Source: Chiua virens
Lineage: Eukaryota; Basidiomycota; Agaricomycetes; Boletales; Boletaceae
Direction of reading: 5' to 3'
Assembly: GCA_019787685.1 (NCBI GenBank)
Contig: JAHNUO010000012.1
Span: forward strand, 62,001-126,000
DNA: 64,000 nucleotides
This document shows, in pieces, positions 11,420-23,524 of this stretch (position 1 is the stretch's first letter; each line of letters begins with the position of its first letter). Position numbers and translations under genes: made by a program. Under the pieces are notes generated by a model, which did not search any database, was not told where the DNA came from, and saw nothing but the letters and a program-made list of their open reading frames with translations.

Positions 11420-13656
11420 TCATCCGGTTCCCAACAAAGCTGCTGCTTGTGATCGGGGCGTAAATACGCACTGAAATGGGCTTGGACGACTGGTACACAT
11501 GGCAGCATCAGCACCAAATTACGTTCATGTATTGAGTTAGATTACTCACCAGATGAGTGGAGATTCATACTTGATCTCTGGAGGGATAGGTGTCCCATTC
11601 TCGTCGGTTGGTATGGAGAGATCAAACAGATAAATGATGGTAGCGATAGCTATCCATAACGATTCCTCTCCCAAATAGCGACCAGGACATATCCTGGAAA
11701 AGAGATGAAAGCGTATATGTACTTGTTAATCCACGAGAAAGGCTAAGAAAAGGTTTACCTGCGACCAAAACCAAAGGCAATTTCACGCGGATCCAAAATG
11801 TTATCGCGGAGCGTCCCGTCTGCATTAATGAACCTTTGTGGAATAAACTCGGATGGATTGGGATACACTGCCTCATCGTGCAACATATGCCTCGAGGTAT
11901 GTCAGATCAAGGTCCACAGTAAGCAACGGAAGGTATACCAGCTATTCGCAATAACTGTCGTTCCAACTGGAAGTTCCCATTGTCCATAAGAATCCGGCTG
12001 GGTGAGGCGATGTGGCACGGCTAAATCAAAAACAGATCGACGAGAAATATACAGGGTATAAGCACAGTTTACTTACCTAATGGTGCGACAGGATTCCACC
12101 TTCATGTTTAGTTATTAACTGACAAGCCACCATAAACCAGTGCTCACCTTAGCGTTTCTCGCAAAACTGCGTCTATATAGGGTAGTTTGCTACGGTCCTC
12201 GAGTGACAGTAGCCGTTGACCTCCTGTGAGTTGATCAATAGCTCTCTGACCAACTTCCTGGACCTCAGGGTGAAGCATAAGAGCAAGGATCGCGGTGTCG
12301 ATGCTGCTGAAAACCTAAACAGAAGTGTGTGTATGTCATCGGTTAATAAGAAGGGGGTCAAACTCACAGTTTCTGCACCAGCTGCGAGCATGCAGAGTGT
12401 AATTGATACGGGGAAATGTTCAAAGAACTTATCCAACTTACCAACATATACACCCGCCATAGCGTGGCGAATGCTATCCTCATCTTGAACTACCCCATCC
12501 GAAGCATACGGCTCGATCAGGCTGTATGCCATGGAAAGCTGGGACGCTTTTCCACTGAGCTAAAGATGCATTTAGTCGATATATACTAAGATGTGAGGGA
12601 CCCACCACTTCGTCCTTTGCTGCATTGTAAGGCTTTGTCACCAATTGCTCCGCTAAGTTTCGCATGTGTCGCATTTGCGCCGCGAATGTATTCCCAAAGA
12701 TCTCCATCGGGAAGTGGCGCACTGTACGGAAAGCATGAACAAAGCGCTACCAGTACTCAAAAAGCTACCTCACACCAAGGGAATATATCGACAGGATGTG
12801 CTCCGACGTTTGTCAGAGCCTCTAACGAGGCATTGGAATCTCTGGCTAATGTGATCCATTCATCACTCTCGTCCACGACTACGCTGGATGTCAGGATGCG
12901 AAGCTGGTAAACCGAAGTCCACTGTACCTTCATGACCATATGTCACCATCATGATATTCGCCCCAGTGAACCTTCGCAAATTGATGGTGAGTTGGTCAAA
13001 TAAAATGAATGAAATCGGCTTACATCCTCGTATGATCCTGGAATTTGTCTGGCGTCGCCATCAGTCTTCGAGCCAGTTTTTTAGCCTCCGTATTCAAGAC
13101 GCTCTTAAATGACTGAATGGATTTCTGATTGAAGTGCTGTCCCAGCATCTTGCGCTGCAACTTCCAAGCATTTCCGGAATGCATTGTCGTAAGCATCCAA
13201 TCCCATCCACCCCTGTACTTTGTGAGCGTTCCCCATTTTGTAGTTGAGTCAAACCTATTACCATTCTTGTATGAGTGTGAAACTGGGGCGGTCAGAATAG
13301 ATGGAGCCTCGCTTATCCAGAAGCTCGAATGCCGTTTTTGCAGAGTGGAGGAGAACAATAGGTTGACCAAGAACGACCAAGCCAATCAAGTCACCTTTTC
13401 AAGTCGTCACCAACGTCAGACTACCAGTTATAGTTGAGATGGGCTCACCATACTTTTCGGTCCACTTTGAATAAGTGAGCCATTGTCGACTTTCAGGTAG
13501 ATCCAAAGCATTTCCTAGAATGGGGAGCCGAGGAGGCCCAGGCGGGAACTTGATAAAACGGTTTCTGCGACGATACCATCCCAAACACAGAACAATTCCA
13601 AAGGAAGCAGCACCGAGCAATAGAAAGTGAGCCATTGTGGTGATGTCTCCTAGCAT
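11420..13656 (-). CDS. Cytochrome P450-D
   Basis: A second, diverged P450 subfamily on the minus strand. The first exon has an ATG at 13656 (a second in-frame ATG at 13635), a membrane anchor, and the hinge 'FPPGPPRLPILGNALDLP'. Further exons read 'GDLIGLVVLGQPIVLLHS', 'YSDRPSFTLIQEW', and a C-helix region 'GNAWKLQRKMLGQHF'. The I-helix begins 'LAAGAET' near 12370. The haem region is 'FGFGRR' joined across an intron to 'ICPGRYLGEES' near 11690. The final exon, ending 'QCVFTPRSQAAALLGTG', overlaps the right edge of the duplicated unit. All frames join without a shift in my reading. Substrate unknown; it is convergent with P450-B and lies back-to-back, across a 0.9-kb gap, with the methyltransferase. 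Confidence 0.88.
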
Positions 13657-14546
13657 TGCCGACAAGTCTGCTACTAATTAAGAACCGTTAGTATCACAGC
13701 ACTATGGGTACCTGAATGAAGTAGTCTGTGATCGTCTGATAAATTTGATGCAACAGAGACCAATCTAGAAACACATCATGAGGCACCCAGAAGACCATTG
13801 ACATATTGACATGGGAAGCAGTAGTATGCTCGAGAATGATGTGTGCTGAGCGCTGATCGCATCTGAATCAACAACTTACATCATGTCGCGCCAACCTGCG
13901 GGAAAAATACCAAATGCGGGCAGTCCATCATTGATGCGAACCAACTCAACACCGACATAACAGATCATAGGCTGTACGACAAATTGTCGGAATCCAGTCA
14001 TACGGAGGAGACGGATGGTATCGATCAACTAGGGTGTCATGCTTACTTCACCTTGTGATAGTACGTGTTTCATCTGCACTGACATCGCTACTATGAATAG
14101 TGCTGCTGCCATGCCGGTGGGACTGCACAACAATGTCACATGCATGCAGCGGGATGAGTCCCCAACGTAACCTGCCACCAATTTTCGCATAGGCTCTACA
14201 CTACTAACGCTCACTTTCAGCTTTCTACCACACTCGACCACGCTGTCAGCCACGTCACGTTGTGGTCACTTTTGACTGGGCTTTGAACGTTTGAACTCCA
14301 CGCTACGCCATCTAACCATCGTTGTGAGAATTGATGGCACGCTGACAAGTATATGATAAGGCGGTTTTCCTTTCCCAAGGTCATCCTTTCGCCGCTTCCA
14401 CCATGGACTAATCGAACTCCTTGATGCGGTGGCGCAGCAATTTCCCATCACTCGCACTGCCAGCACATCTCTGTTTCAACATATGTAGCCAGCAAAGATG
14501 TCGGAGTTATCGTTCTACCGTATACTTATCTTTATCTCCACTCAAG
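13657..14546. other. Spacer between P450-D and the methyltransferase
   Basis: Divergent upstream region for P450-D (minus) and the methyltransferase (plus). Minus-strand open segments at 14029-14253 and about 13870-14030 (one ends 'GIFPAGWRDMM' followed by a possible 'gtaagt' donor) look mildly protein-like, but I do not recognise them. They could be exons of a small unknown gene or chance. Confidence 0.3.
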
Positions 14547-15924
14547 ATGCCGCCTCAGATCCGTCAATATCATGACACAGACAGTAATTACCGTTTGCCG
14601 TGAGTCGAGGGGCTTTACCAGTGGCATACTCGCACCTGCTGATTATTCAATGTAGGAATGATCAAACCGAGCATGAACGTCTTGGTTTATTGAATGACGT
14701 CTTGCGGAGCTTTATAGGTTCGCGCCTTGCCAGTGTTCGTCATTGACGCTGAACAGATTGTCTATGTTCCCGCTCTAGGAGGGAGTTATCTAGTTCCTCT
14801 CCGTAAACCCGGTAGGACTACGGTGAATGATTTTGGTTCTTAGCTGACTCGATTCGGAAGACGTTCGTGATGTCTTGGACATTTGCTGTGGAAGTGGTCA
14901 CTGGGTCTTAGACGTACGTGTCATTTAGTCAGCGCTTCGAGCTTTGATTTTCATACGAGCCACAAAGATGGCAAATGAATTCCCGAACGCTCGGGTCGTC
15001 GGACTTGATATATCCAAGCCTTCGTAAGTCACGTCTAGCTTGCTGGAGCAGAGAATGAATTCTGGCCTTTACTAGAGTTGTGGCCCCATCCCCGTCCATT
15101 ACATTCATTCAGCACGACATCAGTATGTTGGGGATTCGTCAAATTTGATTTTATGACGAAATCGCTCTTAACCCAGAACAAGGCCTACCCTTCGAAGACG
15201 CGGCTTTTGACTTTATCCAGATGCGCACAGTACCGAGCGTGGGTGTAGTACACTATACGTCAAAATGATACAGCCCACTGAGTCCTCCCAGATTCCTGAC
15301 AGGGGCGAGCTTATGGTCGAAATATATCGTATTCTCCGCCCAGGTTTGCATGTTTTTTCTCGTTTGTTCGCTGGTCTTTCTCATTCGTCTCCACCAAAGG
15401 GGGATTCCTCGCTTTCTTCGAGCCTGACCAGTCTATCTCGAGGCAACTGCAGAGGCGCAGTCCGGCACTCGCAGAGGTCGACCGTTTGTTGAACAAGCTT
15501 CCGCACATGCCTCGTTCGAAGACACTTGACGAAGGCACCGAACAACCCAACTCATGGTCCATAGCTCATGAACTCGAGCACGTGATGTACAACTCAGGTG
15601 CTCTGCTTTTCGAGAGAGGTGACGTCAAGTCGTTCTTCCTTCCAATAGGAACATGGCCGGAAGGTATGTCCCATCAATTGCCTATAGCGCGATTATTCGT
15701 GCATACGCCACTGTTTCGAAGATCCGGTCCTCAGGGAGATGGGTCGAAAAATGGCAATTGTTCAAATACGATTGATAGAGACTCTCGGGGACCAGTTCCG
15801 CAAACTTCCCGATTTTGGAGATGATGAATTTCATGCTCTCCAAAACTGGGCTCGGGAGGAAGTAGAGGACGAGGCGTTACAGTTAGAGATGGAGTTCGTA
15901 TATGCATGGGGAAGGAAATTGTGA
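14547..15924 (+). CDS. Class I SAM-dependent methyltransferase
   Basis: Transfers a methyl group from S-adenosylmethionine; acceptor unknown. Short exons joined across about seven introns give an N-terminus 'MPPQIRQYHDTDSNYRLP', then 'EHERLGLLNDVLRS'. Motif I is 'VLDICCGSGHWVLDMA', followed by 'ARVVGLDIS' (acidic residue binding the ribose), 'GLPFEDAAFDFIQMR' (motif II region), and 'EIYRILRPGGFLAFFEPDQ' (post-II/III). The C-terminal exon ends 'EFVYAWGRKL'. This layout is typical of the fungal methyltransferase family that includes LaeA-like and specialised-metabolism enzymes. It is the only non-P450 enzyme within the P450 island, so joint action with P450s is a reasonable inference, not shown. 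One junction (near 14850-14870) needs a less usual acceptor. Confidence 0.85.
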
Positions 15925-16321
15925 TCACACAAAGATTCAAAGAGCGAACTTGTGTTTAATATACCTGCCGACGGTTCTGCAGCATGAGATAAGCTTCTGG
16001 ACGTGGTGGACAAAGGTGATCTATGTAGTTGTCAGTGGCAGACCAGTGACGCATACGAGTCGGCACCGATGGGTAATCGAATACCAACTCAAAGAACTTC
16101 AAGTTTCAGAGCTTCAGCACTCCTTACTATCACTCATATATATCAGACCTGTAGCTGGAGCACATCTCCGCACAGTATTGTGTTTCCACACAAGTATAGG
16201 GCCTTGTAGCCTGATCTCAATCTTCTAGATACTAGCTTTGATGCCATGGCAGCTGCACTTCATGCGACCAGTAAGTAGTGGAAGAATCAAAGACATTGAG
16301 TCAGCTATCGTTATCGACGTA
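15925..16321. other. Convergent spacer, no gene seen
   Basis: Lies between the 3' ends of the methyltransferase (plus) and P450-E (minus). Open frames here overlap the methyltransferase tail in other frames and look like shadows. Confidence 0.45.
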
Positions 16322-18399
16322 TCAAAGGGATTCCCTTAGTTCCCAGTCCCCAACTACCAATTTACAAGTGAAAGGTTTTGGCTGCCTGGTAGACCTTGGT
16401 GTTACAATTGCAAACTCATTGAGAATCAGAACACGACTCACGAAGTGAATGCGGCCGTGTATTCTAGTTCCGGAACATGTTCCCTCCCGTCCGATCCTGT
16501 CACGGGCTTTATGTCGAAAAGTGCCAATATTCGGGAGATGACAAGAAAGTTGTGAGCGCTTGCAAAGTGTACTCCGGGACATGATCTATGGGACGATTCT
16601 GAATATCGATGGCGGGATCTAGTAGAACTTCTCACCTTCTTCCGAATCCAAAAGTGAAAGACCTAGGATCAGTGACTGAAGCGTCGAGATGTCGTTCCGG
16701 TCTGAACACGTCTGGGTCAGGATATATGGTGGGGTCATGGGTCATAGACCTGTTGGATCGTATAAGTATAATGAGAGGAGTGAAAGAGGAGCTTAAGCGT
16801 ACCAAACGTTGCACATGATCCATGTTTTCTTTGGAATCCGATACCCTTCGTATTCATCATCGTACAATGCACTATGTGGGACCAAATTTATGATGGGATT
16901 GAATCTATGGATCTCCCGAATCAGTGCGTCGAGGTACGGAAGGTTCGGTTGGTCCTCCAGCGTTGGTAGTCGAGAAGAGCCCAACAATGATGTTAGCTCA
17001 GCCTGTGCTCTTTTCTGGACATCTTGGTGCACTGTCATCAAAAGAAAGAAGGACATCAACAAGGCGATCGTCTGTAAGGAATGTCAAATTGTGCCTGATC
17101 TTCAAGGGCCGTCAAACCCACTGTATCAGTTGCAGCTGAACAAAGAGTTAATAAGTCACAAATATGTTATGAGTACTTCTCACCTCCGTATATACTTCCT
17201 GCGGCACTTATCAAATTCTTTTCCTGGACCAACTGATCTTCATTGAGGATTGTACGAAGGTTGTCAGCAACAAAGGACGGTGATGCTGTCTGATCGAGCT
17301 AGCGGTCTTTGATCAGTTATGGTTGTGTGGGTCGCTGACTTCATGGACGTCTTACAACAGAGACACGTGTTGCGAGATAAGATGATCGTGTGCAATGATG
17401 GAACCTTTCTCTGGCTGTGCGTGCCCATCGTTTGAAAGCCATTCCGGGGAGCCAGGACGGCAGGAAAGTCACTGCAGAGATGTCTTAATGTAGAACCACA
17501 AATAAAAACTAAGGTTGCCCACAAAAAGGGAATAAGTCTACAGCCCAACCTGGTTGTAACGCCAATCCAGTATCTCGATTGATTTCTTCTGATAATTTGA
17601 CGTATTCTTCTGTAATTTCTGTCCCATATGTGAAACGAACGACGACGGATGCTACATGGCTGTGAAGTGTCAAGCTCAAGTACAAATCGAGATGGCACTA
17701 GTCATCACCTTTTTATAATGGGCTCCCAAGCGTCATTGGAGGCAATAAGTTGTCTGATAAGATTCAAAGTCTGGTCCTCCAGCATCGGACTCCAACTAGC
17801 TCTGGTATGTGGTCCCAGAGCAGAATGAAGCAATTTCCTTGCGGACTTTAGGCTTTCTCCATAGTATGTGAATCCAACGTTATCTTGACGGCCGATAAGG
17901 TCCGCCATTGTCCAAGTTGGCCTGTCGCAGTATATCTTGGAGCGCTTCTCGAGTAGGTCCCTTGCAACCTGGACGCCATTGAACACGAACACATCTCTGC
18001 CGAAGAGACGCAGAAAGAGCACGCTTCCTAGTGACGGAATATCATGATGTGTGAAAATGAAATGGGAAAGCTGACGAACGCACCCCACTTCTGTGACCAT
18101 TCATGGTAGATCTTCCACGGATGGCCTTTTGGAGTTTTACCCACTCCCCCAGAGAATAATGATGCAGGGGGACCTAAGAGATGGAATAGCGAATGTTACA
18201 AGTGTTTGCTCAAAGTAAGTACGTACTACGTACCAGGGGGTGACTGTTTTTTGCATTGCAAAAGATATCGCCTCACGAGAATCCCTGCGATCAGAAAGAC
18301 AACTGTGACGATGGCGGAGGATTCTGCTAGATTTTGCAAACGACTCCGCAAGCGGGACAGCCAGAAATCAAAATGGAAGACGGAGGCCCAATACACCAT
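16322..18399 (-). CDS. Cytochrome P450-E
   Basis: A third P450 type on the minus strand. The ATG at 18399 starts 'MVYWASVFHFDFWLSR', followed by a membrane segment and a short 'QSPPGPPASLF' hinge. Later exons read 'VLFLRLFGRDVFVFNG', 'YCDRPTWTMADLIG', and 'YGESLKSARKLLHSALG' (C-helix region). The exon before the I-helix ends 'ISAAGSIYGG', and the I-helix itself spans an intron. ExxR is 'EIHRFNP', the meander is 'FRPERHLD', and the haem loop is 'FTFGFGRR' joined to 'SCPGVHFA'. The last exon ends 'QPKPFTCKLVVGDWELRESL'. Frames join without a break. It is divergent from P450-C, sharing a 0.67-kb upstream region, which could allow common control. Confidence 0.87.
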
Positions 18400-19064
18400 T
18401 TTGGCGCCACGAAAGCAAAGCGTTCGCTACATATATCGATTGCAGGTCATTTGCCTTGCAATGAGACTAAATAAATCACAGCACAGCGAGCTTCCGTCAT
18501 GTAGTACCAACCCTCGGAACAGTTCGGGGTGATCCACGTAGCTTGCTTTTCTCACACTCGAACCTTGAACAATTATTTGAACTTCACGATGCCACGACTG
18601 TCGCGAGATATGAGGCCGAGGTGATGATGGTCGATAGGCTGTGAATCTGATCATCACTCGCTGGCACGCCTCACCACTACACAAGGATAATTGAACATCC
18701 AGCACCGCTTCGTGAAAAAGACTCCGAGTCGCTAGTCAACAAACATGTCAACATTCAATTATATCCGAATCATCAATTTCTTGATCAATGGGGGTCGCTA
18801 CCATTTTGCCGATAAAATGCCGCTGGAATCAGTGACATCGAATGTCTAGTAACTGGTAGCGGGGTTCAAACGTTCAATATCAATCAAGTCCGCAATTGCC
18901 GTACAATCGATCGGGAAGTCAGGCCCAACTAACGCCCGAGGCCTGAGGTCGGGTGTGCTCAGGCACACACAAGGCTGTGACATGGCACCTCGCTGGCACT
19001 GAAGTATGTATTGACCTTTCTTCCCTGAACGTTGAACGTTGAACCTCCACACCCAATATCTGCC
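18400..19064. promoter_or_regulatory. Shared upstream region of P450-E and P450-C
   Basis: A 665-bp region between two divergent P450 starts. A GC-rich segment with self-complementary elements lies at about 18905-18980 (around 'gcccgaggcctgaggtcggg' and 'gtgctcaggcacac'). Short direct repeats 'gttgaac' lie at 19030-19043, just before the P450-C start. No specific factor site can be named. Minus-strand open frames here (for example 18427-18705) are not convincing genes. Confidence 0.4.
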
Positions 19065-21248
19065 ATGTTCGCGTATATCGTTGTGGCTACAGGTCTCATC
19101 TTGCTATCGGCGCAGCTGTGGAGGAATCACTCTGTTCAAGCTAGGCTCTCTAAGGGCTTTCCCCTTCCACCAGGGCCACCAAGAAGACCTTTGGTTGGAA
19201 ATCTCTTCGACATACCCCTTTCTGAGCACTGGCATAAATTCTTGGAATGGAAAAGACTATATGGTAACAATTTGCTGGTTTCATTATCATGGCACAGCAA
19301 TGACTGATACTTATGTTCCGTCAAACAATACATATTTAGGTGAAATTGTATATGTCACGGCATTAGGAAACAAGATGCTCGTCTTGAACACCCCTGAGTC
19401 CATCTCCGATCTTCTAGAATCACGGCACATGATTTACTCTGATCGCCCAAAATTCACCATGGTCGGTGAACTCATGCGATTAGATAATGTAAGTATTTTC
19501 ACCTGGATTGTGTACGAAGAGCTCAAGGACACAGAGCATGGGCCTTCTCCAATGCGACGAAGAATGGAGAAGACAAAGGAGGTTCACACATTTGGCACTG
19601 AGCCCCGAATCTGTGAAGAAGTATGATTTGGTTGGCGATTTCGTAGCTAGATATGTCGCCACTTTGTTGGACAACCCGAGCGGCTTCGAGCGGCAACTTC
19701 GTCTGTTCGTCAGTCTATTCCGCACGTAAATGGTTACTGAATGTACCTGAGCAGTACGGTCGGACGGATAATCATGGCTGTAACATATGGCATACCGGTG
19801 GATACTCCTGATGACCTGGTAAATTTCCCACTACGCAAACCTTTCATTTGCGTAACTATCTTCAGTACATCGCAGATGCAGAGCGAACCATGAAAATGAT
19901 TGGAAAGGCAACAGTACCAGGTGCATTCCTTGTTGATCTTATACCGAGCTGTACGTGTTATTCTTTGCAGGTCTCGAGCCCACACTGACCTCGCACCCTC
20001 GTACATTCAAGTGAAATACCTTCCCGCTTGGATTCCATTTAATAACTATTCACACCACTGCCGCACACGGTCGCGCGGACATCTTGGGTCTCGTCACCCG
20101 CCCTTATGAACACGTAAAAAGGGAACGCGACCAAGGAACTAATGGACCTTCATTCGTATCCGATTGTCTAGATAAATACCAGTCTGACGACCCAGATGTG
20201 CAAGCCAGTATTGGACACACTCTTCTCTGGGCTGCAGGGACCTTGTATGGTGGTGAGTACCACCCTCTGTTAGTTCGTTTCCATGCTTGATGTATGATGA
20301 ATACAGCGGGAGGGGAGACTGTGAGTATAAACCAGATTAAGTTGCACTATCTCTTCGCTGATATGTGTCAGACCTACTCTATGACCATGACTTTCATACT
20401 TGCTATGGCCAAGTATCCTGAAGTACAAACAAAGCTGAAAGCAGAGCTCATGCGCATTGTCGGACACGATTGTCTCCCGACGCTTCAAGATCGCGGTGCC
20501 TTGCCCTATCTTCAGGCAACTATCAAAGAAGTAATGCGATGGAGACCTGCCTTTCCCCTTAGTATGGCTCGCGTCACGAGGTCGGCGGATTTCTACAACG
20601 GTAGGACTCTCGTGGCTTTGGCATTCTGTTCTCAGACTAATCAATGCTGACTGATAGGATACTATATACCCCAGGGTACGATTGTACTTCCGAACGTGTG
20701 GTATGTTGTCTTGCTCGGAAGGTGATACCAGTAGCTGAACTAGAAATCGAATCAATAGGGCCATATCGAAAGACGACAAGAGTGGTTTTCCTCCAGAAGA
20801 ATTTATACCCGAGCGTCACCTCGCTGACAAAGTGAAGGAAATCGCAACAGACCCCTACTCGTATGCATTCGGATTTGGACGCAGGTGGGTTGATTCTAAC
20901 TCTAGTTCGCTTTCACTGGCATCCAATCTTGTTTGACTTTTCTTTCCACAGGATTTGTCCAGGCAGGCATCTGGGCGATAATATGGTCTTCCTTCTCTTT
21001 TCCGCTATCCTCGCAACTGTGAATATCTCAAAGAAGAAGGATGTGAACGGAGATGAAATCCCGCTGATGCCATCGTACACACCCGGACTTGTGAGGTGCG
21101 TTAGTTCTATCGCGGACATGTGAGCCTAGCTTCTTGAACCTCACCATGGACCTCGAAAAGCTACCCCTACCCCTTCGAAGTAGACATCGAACCAGCCTCG
21201 AAGGAGGCAATCTCCGTCATCAAAGAGAAGGCTTCTCAGCTCTCTTAA
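19065..21248 (+). CDS. Cytochrome P450-C (frameshifted as read)
   Basis: Diverged paralogue of P450-A/B with the same intron positions. It begins '[20 protein letters not shown]', then '[15 protein letters not shown]'. Exon 2 ends 'MRLDN' at 19488. The I-helix is 'AGGETTYSM' across the same 14-nt exon, ExxR is 'EVMRWRP', then 'PERH', and haem 'FGFGRR' joined to 'ICPGRHLG'. A terminal exon, '[17 protein letters not shown]', ends at 21248 after an intron that hides an apparent stop at 21121. One base too many near 20047-20051 ('aataactattcacacc') shifts the frame between 'WIPFNN' and '[16 protein letters not shown]'. Compared with P450-A this interval is 67 rather than 66 nt. It is either a young pseudogene or a sequence error; everything else is preserved. 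Confidence 0.83.
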
Positions 21249-21849
21249 GGCCTTCGGTGATACCATCACGTTCAGTTCGTCTCAAAACAATTGAGCTTGA
21301 ACTTGCAGCGATGTTATTACTTTGAAATCATCTTCCAATAGCAGTACAGTTGGCCATTGGGATAATAGTAGAACGCAGTATAGTAGTATTACGATGCGGA
21401 AAGAACGATTCCACTGTAACTATTTTGTGTTTCATTGAAACCTTCAAGCTCTAAATGGCACATGCCAATGGCTTCTGTGCGCTTATGCTCATGCGCTTCA
21501 TACGTACCGAACAGCCAACCACCGGCATTCATGCACACGATGTTTTCATATGTGCAATGTATCGATCATTAGAATGTACACACTCGTATATATCCTTTTC
21601 GTACGATAGTAATATGTAAGTATAGCCAAAAGGCAATAGCCCATCATGATCGGGTCCCACCGCACCTCGTTTCGAGGAATCAAAGTATCCTCAAGACGTG
21701 TTTGCCAGCAACGAGTCTTATGGACAATTCCTATATCATACCTAGATCGCACGGTCTACGGTCGTGTGGCCAACGAGGTATCCTAGCGTTCGCTTTCACG
21801 GCCGGGATCATTACTATTCAGCGTGCTGCTGAAGCGCGATCAAGGTGGG
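21249..21849. other. 3' flank of P450-C, no gene seen
   Basis: AT-rich spacer between P450-C and a minus-strand membrane-protein relic. Nothing recognisable; short open frames only. Confidence 0.45.
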
Positions 21850-22560
21850 TTAGAATGCACTCCCTTTGGATACACGGATTATAATCAACAGTTGCGAGAT
21901 GCCCTAGATTTGCGATGGTCAAGTCCACCGAATGACAACATAATTCCCCGTCGAACGAAGCCGTATAGATGACAGATCACCTGAACATGGCTGACCGACG
22001 TAAACACGAGGCTGACGATGCTGGAGTGGAGGGCAAAGGAAAGGATAAAGATGACACTAGGCATGGAGTGGGCATTGTATTTCGGAGGGAGAAGAGGCGG
22101 CCGGCAACGAGGCAGGCATAGATGATAGTCAATCCGACTTGGAGACAGAAATATGCTAGTTTGGACTTGATGTTGTAAAAGACAGCACCGGATTCCGAGT
22201 CGGCGAGGACTCGAGCAGACATGGCTTGTGGTGTACACTATGAATGCGGACTCGATCGGAGAAAAGGTTAAAACGTACCGATCATAGCTGCAAAATTGTG
22301 GACATGAGCATGACGACACGCTTTTGCCAGTCACAGGACAAAGCAACAGAACGAGGACCGTATGTTGAGAAAGCACGAACCATCGATGTTTGCATGAGCC
22401 ACTCCATGACGTACCTAGTAACTACCCAGCGATTTCAACTGACCACACTCGCCTGTTAACAGTCAACACGGACGAGACATCCCAAGTCAATGCCATCATA
22501 TTGATCCAGTAGTCCACTTCGTCGACGATCCAAGCAGCCGGCCACGGCAGGCGCAGCTCG
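21850..22560 (-). pseudogene. Relic of a multi-pass membrane protein
   Basis: Minus-strand pieces of a basidiomycete 7-TM-like family of unknown function. In order: 'AAWIVDEVDYWINMMALTW' (about 22490-22550), 'NIKSKLAYFCLQVGLTIIY' with 'LVAGRLFSLRN' (about 22080-22180), then in a different frame 'VIFILSFALHSSIVSLVF' with 'VSHVQ'. After an intron the last exon is 'GISQLLIIIRVSKGSAF' and stop (21850-21916). Comparison with the relic at 37171-37610 shows that about 80 bases are missing between 'SLRN' and 'VIFILSF', in a non-triplet length, so the frame is broken. An upstream exon may reach 23277. It could be partially expressed, but as read it cannot give a full protein. Confidence 0.6.
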
Positions 22561-23524
22561 GACCTGAGACGGTGTCAGGGAGGAGGGTGGGCGAGTGCGA
22601 GGCTGGGTGTGTGCGAGGCTGGGTGTATGGCGCGGCTGGCGCCAGCCTCGGTCGAGGCCATGACTGGGTGTTGCCAGTGTGTCATGACAGTAGGCGCGTG
22701 GCTGGTCAGTCATGTAAAAAATGGGCCTCCACTATGGACGTCGGAAGCTGCCAGGTGGACGAGCGACGTGGTAGTGGCAAAAGCGCGGGAAGTGGTGGCT
22801 CCTGCTTGCGTTACTCGTACCGAGTACACCCCTCTGTTGAGTGTCACGGGGTTTCCGATTCAGAGCGGCTGTGGCCTGGATTGTCAAGAGACAGAAGATG
22901 CCTGGGAGAGACATTCTGTCTGCATAATGTGACAAGAACAGAAAGGTTGATGCTTACAATATGACACTGCTGCAAGTATTATACCAGCGAGGTGAGATCG
23001 CCCGACCCATCAGACGGTGTCAGGCGAACCCGAGGACATATTTCTGCGTTTTAACTTGAAATCTAAGCGTCGGATTGTGAAGTGTCGAGGGATAAGGAAA
23101 TGGCTCACCCAATACACCCAAATTTCGATATCGGGTCTTGGAAGTCGTAGAATCCTCTTTGTGTAGTAACATGGCGAAGGATTTGACGCTAGATGATGGG
23201 AGGCTGCCAGTGCGTACGTGGCGTAACCGAAGCATTTCCGTATACACGGAGGAAACGGTGGATTGCAGTGTATCCATCTAGTGACCCAGCACCTTCAATA
23301 GAGTCACTACTTATCTTATTATCATTCTATCAGAGGGAGACATAAACGTGAGTATTGAACCCAATTGCGCTGGCGTATGTAATAATTCCGCCGAGGCCAC
23401 GCAAGTCGGAGGCAGGAATGGCTCGATACCAAAAACGGGAAGGCGCACTCAACTTGGACGTGCCTTGTAACAGTGACATACCTGGCCTCGGACCTTGTTG
23501 GCCGTTAAGAATGGTAACGCAGCT
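22561..23524. other. Possible 5' exons of the membrane relic
   Basis: Minus-strand segments at 22732-22935 and 23020-23277 look partly protein-like and are flanked by plausible splice sites. They may be leading exons of the relic at 21850-22560. I cannot join them into one clean frame, and nothing else is recognisable. Confidence 0.3.

Larger units (their letters stand above)
6211..11473 (+). repeat. Tandem segmental duplication, unit B
   Basis: Direct copy of 531-5797, near-identical across the P450 gene and slightly less so in the flanking spacer. It contains a P450 relic, P450-B and the 3' end of P450-D. Its right edge lies within the last exon of P450-D, which continues intact to the right, so this is probably the ancestral location. 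Confidence 0.93.
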
